From positions 1 to 50,660 of the forward strand of contig JAAEZA010000030.1 in NCBI GenBank assembly GCA_018223125.1: a DNA stretch of 50,660 bases, in the 5' to 3' direction. Below are positions 9,835-18,166 of the stretch, one piece after another. The translations under genes were made by a program, and so were the position numbers. The stretch is from Paracoccaceae bacterium (lineage in GTDB: Bacteria > Pseudomonadota > Alphaproteobacteria > Rhodobacterales > Rhodobacteraceae). Each line of letters starts with the position of its first letter. Position 1 is the stretch's first letter. Under the pieces are notes generated by a model. That model ran no database searches, had not been told where the DNA came from, and worked only from the letters and a program-made list of their open reading frames with translations.

Positions 9835-11616
9835 ATGACGCAAGAGGCAAACACAGGCTATCAGGTTCTGGCGCGAAAGTACCGTCCCGCTACTTTTGAG
9901 GATCTGATTGGTCAGGACGCGATGGTGCGTACCCTGAAGAATGCTTTTGCGGCGGACCGGATCGCCCATGCCTTTGTTCTGACAGGGATTCGCGGCACCG
10001 GCAAAACCACAACCGCGCGCATTGTGGCCAAGGGGATGAACTGTATCGGGCCGGACGGGCAGGGCGGGCCGACAACGGACCCGTGTGGCGTGTGCGATAT
10101 GTGTGTTGCCATTTCCGAAGGGCGTCATGTGGATGTGATGGAAATGGATGCGGCCTCCAACACAGGTGTGGCCAATATCCGCGAGATTATCGATTCCGTC
10201 CATTACCGCGCAGCATCCGCACGGTTCAAAATCTACATTATTGACGAGGTTCACATGCTGTCAAACGGCGCGTTCAACGCGCTGTTGAAAACGCTGGAGG
10301 AACCGCCCGAACACGTCAAATTCATTTTCGCGACGACCGAAATCCGCAAGATCCCCGTGACTGTGCTCAGCCGTTGCCAGCGGTTTGATCTGCGCCGGAT
10401 CGAACCGGAAGTCATGATCGCCCATCTGCAAAAGATTGCGGAAAAGGAAAACGCGCAAGTAGCCGAGGATGCGCTGGCGCTGATCGCGCGGGCGGCGGAA
10501 GGATCGGTGCGGGATGCCATGTCGCTGCTGGATCAGGCGATTGCCCACGGGGTTGGCGAAACCAGCGCCGATCAGGTGCGCGCCATGCTGGGGCTGGCCG
10601 ATCGCGGGCGGGTGCTTGATCTGTTTGACATGATTATGAAAGGCGATGCCGCAGGGGCGTTGAACGAACTGTCGGGCCAATATGCCGAAGGTGCCGATCC
10701 GCTGGCGGTGCTGCGGGATCTGGCAGAAGTGACCCATTGGGTTTCTGTCATCAAAATCTCGCCCGATGCGGCCGACGATCCCACTGTTTCACCGGATGAG
10801 CGCACCCGTGGCAAGACCGCTGCGGAAACCCTGCCGATGCGCGCACTGACGCGCATGTGGCAGATGTTGTTGAAGGCGTTGGAAGAAGTCTCGGTCGCGC
10901 CGAACGGGATGATGGCAGCAGAAATGGCGATTATCCGGCTGACCCATGTGGCGGAACTGCCAAGCCCCGAAGATCTGGTGCGCCGGTTGCATAATACACC
11001 GCCGCCCCCCCCGTTGCCCGGTGGGGGTGCAGGCGGTGGAGCCGGCGCTTCGGCGCAAGGCGGAACCGTGTCCCATGGCGGAACGATCTCTGGCGGTCCG
11101 GCATCGGGCGCGCCGGTTGCGATGATCGCTGGTGGCGGTGCGGTGCCTGCGGGGCAGCCGGATGTCGAACAGGCGCTGGCGCGGTTTGTGCGGTTCGATC
11201 AGGTGGTCGATCTGATCCGCGCGCGGCGGGATATGAAACTGCTTGTGGAGGTGGAAAACTACCTGCGGCTGGCAAAATATACCCCCGGCCGGATCGAATT
11301 CCAGCCCACGGACGATGCGCCGGCCGATCTGGCGTCGCGGCTGGCAGCCCGTTTGCAAACATGGACCGGTGTGCGCTGGGGGGTGTCGGTTGTCTCTGAA
11401 GGGGGCGCGGACACTGTTGCCGAACAGAAGGCTGCCCACCGGAGTGATCTGCAGGGCCGCGCCATGCAGCATCCCCTTGTGATGGCGGCCATGTCCCGTT
11501 TTCCGGGCGCTGAAATCCGCGATATTCGGTCTCTGGAAGAAATCACGGCCGATCCCGAAGCGGAACTGGAAGCACAAATGGTTGACGATGACTGGGACCC
11601 GTTTGAGGACGACTGA
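9835..11616 (+). CDS. dnaX: DNA polymerase III subunits gamma/tau
   Basis: This is the clamp-loader ATPase that links the sliding-clamp loader to the polymerase cores. In 593 residues it shows Walker A GIRGTGKT (51-58), a zinc module with Cys70, Cys84, Cys87 and Cys90, the Walker B DEVHML, and the sensor/SRC motif TVLSRCQRFDLRR. A low-complexity Pro/Gly/Ala linker (about 387-440) separates the ATPase core from the tau C-terminal domain, which ends in acidic residues. GGGTAGG before the ATG acts as ribosome binding site. The usual partners ybaB and recR do not follow; the next gene is convergent. A run of eight C at 11005-11012 in the linker is discussed as a finding. Confidence 0.95.
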   Translation: MTQEANTGYQVLARKYRPATFEDLIGQDAMVRTLKNAFAADRIAHAFVLTGIRGTGKTTTARIVAKGMNCIGPDGQGGPTTDPCGVCDMCVAISEGRHVDVMEMDAASNTGVANIREIIDSVHYRAASARFKIYIIDEVHMLSNGAFNALLKTLEEPPEHVKFIFATTEIRKIPVTVLSRCQRFDLRRIEPEVMIAHLQKIAEKENAQVAEDALALIARAAEGSVRDAMSLLDQAIAHGVGETSADQVRAMLGLADRGRVLDLFDMIMKGDAAGALNELSGQYAEGADPLAVLRDLAEVTHWVSVIKISPDAADDPTVSPDERTRGKTAAETLPMRALTRMWQMLLKALEEVSVAPNGMMAAEMAIIRLTHVAELPSPEDLVRRLHNTPPPPPLPGGGAGGGAGASAQGGTVSHGGTISGGPASGAPVAMIAGGGAVPAGQPDVEQALARFVRFDQVVDLIRARRDMKLLVEVENYLRLAKYTPGRIEFQPTDDAPADLASRLAARLQTWTGVRWGVSVVSEGGADTVAEQKAAHRSDLQGRAMQHPLVMAAMSRFPGAEIRDIRSLEEITADPEAELEAQMVDDDWDPFEDD

Positions 11617-11630
11617 TCCCTGTTCGCCTG

Positions 11631-12608
11631 TTATCGTGACAGCGCCGGTTCGATATATACAGTTGCTTCCATAGGGAAATGGTCTGACCCCACATGGGGA
11701 CCGCGCCCGAACGACACCATTTTAACTTCTTTCGTCACGAACAATTGGTCTATGGGAAAGCGCAGCAGCGGGTGTGTGGCGTCAAAGCTGGAGTAAAACC
11801 CCCGTCCGACCCGCGGATCAAGGAAATCTCCTTTCGTTTTGATGTGCTTTGAGGTGCGCGACCACGCGACATCATTGAAATCCCCGATGCAGATCACCGG
11901 AAGTTCCCGTTCATGGGCTATTGTTGCCGCCCGTAACAGTTGCGCATCCCGTTCGTCTGTATCCTCGCCCGGAATCGGGGGTTTGGGATGTAACCCGATA
12001 TAGCTGAACCGTGCCCCGTTCGGGGCCACCAGTAATGCGACAGCGGTTGGCGTGTCATTCTTGCTGAGAAGGCGGAAGGCGAACTCTTCTACCACAAGAT
12101 TTGTTGCAAAAATCATTCCGTAGTGGGTTTCGTGGGGGTAATATTCGACAGTTTTATAAAGGGACAGGACCTCTGCGAGGGACGCACGCCATGTGTCATC
12201 CGTTTCCATCAACAACAGCACGGCAGGTTGTTCCTTGCGGATGTAATCTGCAATGGGGCCGTGATCCTTGTTTTCCTTCAACACATTGATTGACGTCACG
12301 GTGAATGTCTCTGCATCGGGGTGAAGCGGTTCCAGCGCCAGTTCGGTCGGATAAAGAGACGTGTAAGGAATGATTTTCGCGGTCTGATACACAAGGATTC
12401 CCAGACTTATAATCGTGATCCACAAATATCCGGACGGGCGCAGCCAGAGCGCGGCTATGCAGCACGCAGCGGCCAGTGTCGCAATGTGAAGGCGCGGAAA
12501 ATCCCACCCCCTGATCCACCACTCGTTAGAGGGGATGAACGGCAGGGCTGTCGTGACAGAGGCGGACAGGAACAAAAGCCAGAGCAGCGCCTTCAGGAGT
12601 GTGACCAT
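11631..12608 (-). CDS. Membrane-anchored endonuclease/exonuclease/phosphatase-fold protein
   Basis: This is a 325-residue protein. Its N-terminal three hydrophobic segments (within about 1-85) are followed by an extracytoplasmic EEP domain. Recognisable motifs are SINVLKENKD, LLMETDDTW (metal-binding Glu), GLHPKPPIPGE, CIGDFNDVAWS and the terminal GSDHFPMEATV (catalytic Asp-His pair). The superfamily includes DNases, phosphodiesterases and sphingomyelinases. Membrane-anchored versions of this layout are widespread in proteobacteria with no settled function. It is convergent with dnaX, 14 bases apart. Confidence 0.82.
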   Translation of the reverse strand: MVTLLKALLWLLFLSASVTTALPFIPSNEWWIRGWDFPRLHIATLAAACCIAALWLRPSGYLWITIISLGILVYQTAKIIPYTSLYPTELALEPLHPDAETFTVTSINVLKENKDHGPIADYIRKEQPAVLLLMETDDTWRASLAEVLSLYKTVEYYPHETHYGMIFATNLVVEEFAFRLLSKNDTPTAVALLVAPNGARFSYIGLHPKPPIPGEDTDERDAQLLRAATIAHERELPVICIGDFNDVAWSRTSKHIKTKGDFLDPRVGRGFYSSFDATHPLLRFPIDQLFVTKEVKMVSFGRGPHVGSDHFPMEATVYIEPALSR

Positions 12609-12740
12609 TTACAGGGCCCTCTTTTGGGTTTTCAGAGCTATATGGGCTCTACAAACTAGTGCGCATGGTGCGTTTGGGGAAGGATTTTGCTGCAAACCCC
12701 GCATAATCTCTGTTGATCCGGCTGGTTGTGGTGCCAGGGA

Positions 12741-12766
12741 GAGTATTTGGGGAACATTGAAGCCGG
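12741..12766 (-). repeat. Intergenic repeat family, copy 1
   Basis: On the plus strand this reads GAGTATTTGG then GGAACATTGAAGCCGG. Close copies lie at 42498-42523 and 47215-47240, and a diverged one at 20268-20294. Each starts within about 30 bases downstream of the stop codon of a minus-strand gene, here the EamA transporter. No strong hairpin is visible inside it. The rest of this intergenic stretch (12609-12740) holds a short hairpin (AGAGC...GCTCT near 12635) and nothing else I can name. Confidence 0.65.
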
Positions 12767-12768
12767 AA

Positions 12769-13647
12769 TCAGGCTGTCGCAGGCTTCGGGGCCGGGCTGA
12801 CGACTTCGGTGAGGGCCGCGCAGATGACCAGCGCCGATCCGGCCAGTTCGGGCCAGTCGAAGGGTTCGGCCAGAAAGATTGCGCTGGTTGCGATTCCGGA
12901 AATGATCTCTCCGGTCAAAAGGAAGGACAGCAGTGTCGGGGGCAGGCGTCTTGCAGACCACAGTGTCGCCACCAGCATGGGCGCGATGTAGAGTATACCA
13001 ATCCCCAAAGCGCGTATCGCCGGTTCTATCGGATCAGCCGGAGCAGGAAGTCCCTGACCAGAGCCAACGGCCAAGGCGGTTCCGATAACAAGCCCGCCTG
13101 CGCAACCGAACAAGCCGAGCGTGCGGGCCCCGATATCCGGACCGGTGAATATCAGGGCGCAGCCCACCGCCCAGCAAATCCCCGACACAAGCGCCATCAG
13201 ATCGCCGGAATTCCAGTGTGACAGGCTGATTTCCCCACGGAAGATAAGCATGACACCTGCGGCAGCCAGCCCGAAGGCCAGGCCGTTGATCCAGCGCAGG
13301 CGGCGCCCCATGAACAGCCATTCGATACCAATCGCCCAGGCCGGTGCGAGGTAGAACAGCAGCACGGCACGAACCACCGTGGTTTCTGTAATCGCAGCGG
13401 AGTAGAGCATCATTGCGCCGCCGATCAGCGCGCCGCTTGCAATCACGCGCAGATCAATCCGGCGGCGCTTTGGCCGGATGAAAAACAGCACCAGCAAGAG
13501 AGGCAAAGCCCCCGCATTCAACGCAGTGCCGGCCCAAACGCCGTTCAGTCCGGATGATTCGAGCACACGCACCGGCAGCCACCAAAGCCCCCAGAACAAT
13601 GCACAAACGAAGGCGATCCACACCGGTAGGTAGGAAGATTTGTTCAT
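12769..13647 (-). CDS. DMT-superfamily transporter (EamA family)
   Basis: This is a polytopic inner-membrane protein of 292 residues with about ten hydrophobic helices in two repeated EamA halves (about 8-140 and 150-285). The typical start FVCALFWGLWWLPVRVLES and the second-half PFDWPELAGSALVICAALTE are visible. Family members export metabolites or amino acids; the substrate cannot be predicted. The gene is transcribed divergently from the ABC importer genes, with 126 bases between the start codons. One of the intergenic repeats follows its stop codon. Confidence 0.85.
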   Translation of the reverse strand: MNKSSYLPVWIAFVCALFWGLWWLPVRVLESSGLNGVWAGTALNAGALPLLLVLFFIRPKRRRIDLRVIASGALIGGAMMLYSAAITETTVVRAVLLFYLAPAWAIGIEWLFMGRRLRWINGLAFGLAAAGVMLIFRGEISLSHWNSGDLMALVSGICWAVGCALIFTGPDIGARTLGLFGCAGGLVIGTALAVGSGQGLPAPADPIEPAIRALGIGILYIAPMLVATLWSARRLPPTLLSFLLTGEIISGIATSAIFLAEPFDWPELAGSALVICAALTEVVSPAPKPATA

Positions 13648-13731
13648 TTTTCCTGCGCTTTCATAGCTTGGACCCGTGTATAGCCTCGTTTCCGCAATAA
13701 AAACTTGTCAGTTCGGGTGCAACGCTATTTA

Positions 13732-13751
13732 TATTGATTCATCAGTCAATA
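13732..13751. promoter_or_regulatory. Inverted repeat TATTGA-N8-TCAATA, candidate operator
   Basis: A perfect 6-bp inverted repeat with an 8-base centre lies 22 bases before the start codon of the substrate-binding protein gene, in an AT-rich patch. The half-sites resemble those of BetI-type repressors (TTGAAC/GTTCAA), but the spacing differs. It could be the binding site of a TetR- or IclR-like regulator of the importer. This is inference from symmetry and position only. Confidence 0.35.
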
Positions 13752-13773
13752 AAAACACAACAGGGAGAAACTC

Positions 13774-14727
13774 ATGAAAAAAGTATTGCTGTCCGCCGCA
13801 TCGGTTATGGCACTTTCCGTCGGCGCACAAGCGGCCGATCTGGGGGCTGTTGACGAACCGATCAAACTTGCGGTGAACGAATGGACCGGCCAGCACATCT
13901 CGACCCATATCGCGGGACAGATGCTGGAAGCAGCGGGTTACACGGTAGAGTACACCACTGCGGGCTATATGAACATGTGGCAGGCGATGGCAGATGGCGA
14001 GGTTCATGCTGCACTGGAGGTATGGTCTTCCAACGTATCTGACCAGTTTGCCAAACTGGAAGCCGAAGGGACTGTTACCGAGATTTCCGATCTTGGTCTG
14101 GTTGCGCGGGAAGGCTATGCCTATCCGAGCCACGTTGAAGAAATCTGTCCCGGCCTGCCCGCATGGGAGGCCCTGAAAGAATGCGCAGGCCAGTTTGCCA
14201 CAGCGGAAACCCTGCCGATGGGCCGTCTGGTCGACTATCCGGCGGATTGGGGCACACCGGGCGCGGATCGTGTGACAGGTCTCGGCCTGCCGTTCAAAGC
14301 GGTTCCGGCGGGATCCGAAGGTGCACTGATCGCAGAACTGCGGGCCTCCACCGAAAAGAAATCCCCCCTGTTGATCGTTTTCTGGCAACCCCATTGGGCG
14401 ATGTCTGCCTATGACGTGAAGTTTGTCGATCTGCCTGCGGCGGAAGAAGCGTGTTTCAGCGATCCGGCTTGGGGGGTAAACCCGAACGAAACCAGCGATT
14501 GTGATTTCAGCACCACTCGCATTTTCAAGACTGCCTGGGCCGGCATGGAAGACAAATGGCCAGCAGCTTATGAAATCCTTGAGAACTACAAGCTCGACAC
14601 GGCCACACAACAGCCCCTGATGGGCGCAATAGACGTTGATGGCGGTGCTGTCGAAGAGGTTGTTTCCGAATGGATGGCTGCCAATGAGGGTAGCTGGAAA
14701 CCGATCGTAGAAGCGGCGACCAAGTAG
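13774..14727 (+). CDS. ABC importer substrate-binding protein, glycine betaine/proline type (ProX-like)
   Basis: This is a periplasmic binding protein of 317 residues with a clear signal peptide, cleaved after AQA at about residue 20. The OpuAC fold is indicated by KLAVNEWTGQHISTH, the segment MNMWQAMADGEVHAALEVW and the later FWQPHW. Trp residues of this kind build the aromatic cage for quaternary amines in ProX/OpuAC proteins. It has more Cys (four to five) than typical ProX. GGGAG stands about 8 bases before the ATG. It is followed by the ATPase (3-base gap) and the permease. The ligand may be glycine betaine, TMAO, proline betaine or a related compound; I cannot choose among them. Confidence 0.86.
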   Translation: MKKVLLSAASVMALSVGAQAADLGAVDEPIKLAVNEWTGQHISTHIAGQMLEAAGYTVEYTTAGYMNMWQAMADGEVHAALEVWSSNVSDQFAKLEAEGTVTEISDLGLVAREGYAYPSHVEEICPGLPAWEALKECAGQFATAETLPMGRLVDYPADWGTPGADRVTGLGLPFKAVPAGSEGALIAELRASTEKKSPLLIVFWQPHWAMSAYDVKFVDLPAAEEACFSDPAWGVNPNETSDCDFSTTRIFKTAWAGMEDKWPAAYEILENYKLDTATQQPLMGAIDVDGGAVEEVVSEWMAANEGSWKPIVEAATK

Positions 14728-14730
14728 GCT

Positions 14731-15795
14731 ATGGCAAGGACAGACGGGCCGGATGCTCCGGCGATTGCAGTGGATGGTCTGTGGCAGGTCTTTGGCGATG
14801 GCGCCAGACCTGCGCTGTCCGGTCTTTTGAAACCCGGTGCGGCCACAACGGATGGTGTGGCCCGCCGATTGAAGGAGCAGGGGCTGATCCCTGCGGTGCA
14901 GGACGCCAGCTTTACCGTGAAAGAAGGCGAACTGTTTGTGATTATGGGGCTTTCGGGATCGGGTAAATCCACCCTGATCCGTTGCATGTCCCGTTTGGTT
15001 GAACCCACAAGCGGTAGCGTTTTGATGGCCGGTGAAGATATTCTGGCCGCGAGCAAGCGCCGGATGATCGAACTGCGGCGCGAAAAACTGGGTATGGTGT
15101 TCCAGCATTTCGGTCTGTTCCCGCATATGAGTGTCATCGACAATGTCGCCTTCCCGATCAAGATGAAGGGTGTGGCGCTGAAAGAGCGCCGTGCGCGGGC
15201 GATGGAAGTGATCGAACTCGTCGGGTTGGGCGGGCGCGAAGATGCCTACCCGCGCGAGCTTTCGGGCGGGCAGCGTCAGCGGGTCGGCATTGCGCGCTCG
15301 CTGGCGGTGAACCCTGATGTGTGGTTTCTGGACGAGCCGTTTTCGGCGCTGGATCCGTTGATCCGGCGGCAGTTGCAGGACGAATTCCTGAATATTCAGG
15401 CCACTTTGCGCAAATCCATTGTGTTTATCACCCATGATATCGGAGAGGCGCTGAAGCTGGCGGATCGCATTGCCATCATGCGGGACGGCGTGATCGTGCA
15501 GATCGGCACGCCAAGCGAGATCGTGCTTAATCCGGTGGATGACTACGTGCGGGAGTTCAGCCGCGATATTCCCAAGGGCCGCCACATGACACTTGAGGCA
15601 CTGATGGAGCCGGTCAACGGTGCACCGCACAGCGGTGGCCCTGAATTGCGCACCGCGATGACCCTTGATGACGCGCTGAGCGCCTGCGCCCTGACCTTCG
15701 AGCCGATGGCCGTGCGCGACGGAGAGGGCAAGGTCGTCGGCCTGCTGCGCCCCGAAGCGCTGGCCCGTGCCGTGGGCGAGGCACAGTCCACATGA
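14731..15795 (+). CDS. ABC importer ATPase, quaternary-amine type (ProV-like)
   Basis: This is the ATPase of 354 residues that drives the adjacent importer. It has the extended N-terminus of ProV/OpuAA-type subunits, then Walker A GLSGSGKS at 73-80, the Q-loop VFQHFGLFPHMSV, signature ELSGGQRQR, Walker B VWFLDEPFSALDP, and the H-loop FITHD. After about residue 275 only a partial CBS-like tail remains. It is therefore shorter than E. coli ProV, which has two CBS domains that sense osmotic strength. Its stop overlaps the permease start in an ATGA junction. Confidence 0.9.
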   Translation: MARTDGPDAPAIAVDGLWQVFGDGARPALSGLLKPGAATTDGVARRLKEQGLIPAVQDASFTVKEGELFVIMGLSGSGKSTLIRCMSRLVEPTSGSVLMAGEDILAASKRRMIELRREKLGMVFQHFGLFPHMSVIDNVAFPIKMKGVALKERRARAMEVIELVGLGGREDAYPRELSGGQRQRVGIARSLAVNPDVWFLDEPFSALDPLIRRQLQDEFLNIQATLRKSIVFITHDIGEALKLADRIAIMRDGVIVQIGTPSEIVLNPVDDYVREFSRDIPKGRHMTLEALMEPVNGAPHSGGPELRTAMTLDDALSACALTFEPMAVRDGEGKVVGLLRPEALARAVGEAQST

Positions 15796-17849
15796 GCGGC
15801 CTGTCCCCTTTAAAGTCGGCGCTGGACAGCAAGGGAAAACAGGCTGCTGCTTTGGTTGTCTTTGTCGGGATGGCCTGCCTTCTTGCTGCCCCTTATGCGC
15901 CGTGGCTGGTGGCCTGGCCTTCTGTCCTGACAGTTCCGATGTCCGACTGGATTTCACAGGGTTTGGGGGCATTCTTTGAGGCTATCAAACCGGCGATGCG
16001 CTGGGTCAGTTGGGTGCTCGGGTTCGGGATGGCAGCGGCAAACTGGCTGCTGGTGTCTACGCCTTGGGTAGTGGTGGTCGGTGTCACAACGGCAATCGGC
16101 TGGTATCTGGGCGGATGGACGATGGCGTCGCTCGGGTTTTTCGGGCTGATGTTTGTGCTTGCCTCCGGCTATTGGGTCGAAAGCATGAACACGCTGGCGC
16201 TGGTGTTTGTTTCGGTGCCGCTGGCGCTGTTGCTTGGCACTGGGATTGGTATTCTCGCCTATGAAATCCGGCGGGTGAAAAAAATAGTCGAAGCTGTGCT
16301 TGATCTGATGCAGACCATTCCGACCTTTGCCTATCTGACGCCGCTGCTGCTGTTGTTCGGCTTTGGTCCGGTGGTCGGGCTGATTGCCAGCGCGATCTAT
16401 GCGGCACCGCCTATGGCCCGCAATGTATTGTTGGGGTTGGAGCGGGTTGAATCCGATATCAAAGAAGCCGCTGTCATGTCCGGAGGCACCCGCGCGCAGC
16501 AATTGTTTCTTGTGGAATTGCCCAGTGCCATGACGCAGATCATGGTCGGCGTGAACCAGAGCCTAATGGCTGCGCTGTCGATGGTGATCATCGCCGCTGT
16601 TATCGGAGGGTTTAATGACATCGGCTGGGAAGTCCTGCTGACCATGCGAAAGGCGCAGTTCGGGCAGTCCTTTCTGGCCGGTCTGGTGATTGTGGTCTTT
16701 GCCATTGTGATTGACCGTATGTCGGGTGCCCTTGCGAAAGAGCGCCGCCGCCATAACACCCGCGTGGTCTGGTGGATCATTGTGGCTTCGCTTGTCGCGG
16801 CCGTGGTGCTGGACGATCTTCTGCCCGCGGCTGATACACTCGGCTATTTCGGCGCTGTTGCGGATTCGGTGGACCGGTCGGTGGGGGATTTCACCCGCAC
16901 CTACGGCAGTGGCCTTGATGCGCTGAAAAATTCGGCCATGTTTTATGTCCTTCTGCCGCTGCGCATTGGGCTGGATGATGCAGTTTTGCCGTTCACCTGG
17001 GGGTTCCAGTGGACGGCAGCCATGTCCGCATGGGTTTATGCCACCGGAGTGATCCTTGCTGCAGTTCTTGCATGGCAGGGGCGTCTGACGCTGGGGCTGT
17101 GCCTGCTGGTGCTGATCGGGGTGATAGAAACCGGTGTCACACAATTGCCGTGGATTTTTGTGCTGGTGGGTGTCGGGGCTTTGGGTTGGGTGTCCTCGGG
17201 CTGGCGGCTGTCGGTACTGTGCGTCGGTCTGTTGGGGCTGATCATGGTGTCGGGCCTTTGGGATCGTGCCCTGCTGTCGCTCTATCTCTCGGGTGCTGCG
17301 GTGTTCACTTGCGCGGTTCTGGGCGGGGCACTGGGGCTATGGGCGGCCGTAAGTACGACCGCGTGGGCGGTGATCCGTCCGGTTTGTGACATGCTGCAAA
17401 CCATCCCGTTGTTTGTCTTTCTGATCCCGATGCTGATGTTCTTCCAGATCGGGGAGTTCAGTGCCTTTCTTGCGATCATCGCCTACGCCATCGTGCCGAT
17501 GATCCGCTATACGCGGCACGGGCTGGTGACAACGCCGGATGACATGATCGAAGCAGCGGTTTCCAGCGGGGCCACGAACTGGCAGATCATGCGTGAGGTG
17601 CGCGCACCTTATGCAGCACCGACGATCCTTTTGGGGCTGAACCAGACGATCCTTTACGCTTTTGCCATGCTGGTGATTGCGGCGCTGATTGGCACCACCG
17701 GACTGGGCCAGTCCATCTACATTGCGCTTGGCCGCGCGGATGTAGGGCTTGGAATTACCGCAGGGGCGGCGATGGCTATTCTTGCACTGGTCGCAGACCG
17801 GCTGGTGCAGGGATTTGCAGAAGAACGCCGCAACGCGCTGGGGCTGTAA
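15792..17849 (+). CDS. ABC importer permease, two fused membrane domains (ProW-like)
   Basis: This inner-membrane protein of 685 residues is about twice the size of ProW and contains two BPD_transp_1 domains. The first has its coupling motif around EAAVMSGGTRAQQLFLVELP (about residue 225). The second has EAAVSSGATNWQIMREVRAP (about 585). Both halves of the channel are thus on one chain, so one copy could replace the usual homodimer. Fused permeases of this kind are known among marine alphaproteobacterial quaternary-amine importers. It closes the three-gene operon and a strong hairpin follows. Confidence 0.9.
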   Translation: MSGLSPLKSALDSKGKQAAALVVFVGMACLLAAPYAPWLVAWPSVLTVPMSDWISQGLGAFFEAIKPAMRWVSWVLGFGMAAANWLLVSTPWVVVVGVTTAIGWYLGGWTMASLGFFGLMFVLASGYWVESMNTLALVFVSVPLALLLGTGIGILAYEIRRVKKIVEAVLDLMQTIPTFAYLTPLLLLFGFGPVVGLIASAIYAAPPMARNVLLGLERVESDIKEAAVMSGGTRAQQLFLVELPSAMTQIMVGVNQSLMAALSMVIIAAVIGGFNDIGWEVLLTMRKAQFGQSFLAGLVIVVFAIVIDRMSGALAKERRRHNTRVVWWIIVASLVAAVVLDDLLPAADTLGYFGAVADSVDRSVGDFTRTYGSGLDALKNSAMFYVLLPLRIGLDDAVLPFTWGFQWTAAMSAWVYATGVILAAVLAWQGRLTLGLCLLVLIGVIETGVTQLPWIFVLVGVGALGWVSSGWRLSVLCVGLLGLIMVSGLWDRALLSLYLSGAAVFTCAVLGGALGLWAAVSTTAWAVIRPVCDMLQTIPLFVFLIPMLMFFQIGEFSAFLAIIAYAIVPMIRYTRHGLVTTPDDMIEAAVSSGATNWQIMREVRAPYAAPTILLGLNQTILYAFAMLVIAALIGTTGLGQSIYIALGRADVGLGITAGAAMAILALVADRLVQGFAEERRNALGL

Positions 17850-17868
17850 ACCTGCATCCGGAGACCTG

Positions 17869-17902
17869 ATAACAGGAGGGATAGCGCCCTCCTGTTATTC
17901 TT
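17869..17902 (+). terminator. Rho-independent terminator of the quaternary-amine importer operon
   Basis: A perfect 12-bp stem, ATAACAGGAGGG with CCCTCCTGTTAT, encloses the 6-base loop ATAGCG, and TCTTT follows. It lies 20 bases after the permease stop codon. This separates the importer from the arginase gene, which therefore needs its own promoter. Confidence 0.85.
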
Positions 17903-18166
17903 TGAAAGCCCTGCGAGGTGTTTACTTGGCAGATTAATCCGCTAAAAAGACCATAGGAACAGCGTTTACACGTTTGGTTCCCGCCGGGGGATGGCCCTCG
18001 AAACATGAGCGATGACGGGATGACACGGGCTACAAGGGTAGCTGCTGAAGCCCCTCTCCAGAACCGCCGCCCGCTTGCAGGGTGGTTAATCGGACAAGAT
18101 GTTTGCGGCCCTGACACAAGTCGGGAGAGCGGGGCATCTTCAACATGTTTAGGAAAGGAACACCGG
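17903..18166 (+). other. Leader/promoter region of arginase, no gene seen
   Basis: This 264-base stretch holds no convincing gene. It contains GGAAC...GGTTCC (17956-17981) and a nested hairpin built from GGGCT...AGCCC around CTAC-AAGG-GTAG (about 18027-18055). These suggest a folded 5' leader. An open frame continues up into it from arginase, but the ribosome site AGGAAAGGA sits just before the ATG at 18167. I could not match the fold to a known riboswitch class by eye. Confidence 0.4.

Noticed and set aside
13729-15972. Long open frame of 747 codons on the minus strand
   Set aside because: It is antisense to the importer binding-protein and ATPase genes, which have clear family motifs. Its composition (rich in His, Arg, Gln) is typical of a shadow frame in GC-rich DNA.
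17930-17955. SAM-II riboswitch-like GCTAAAAAG upstream of arginase
   Set aside because: Only the short A-rich segment fits; the pairing stems and spacing of SAM-II are not present, and arginase is not a typical target.
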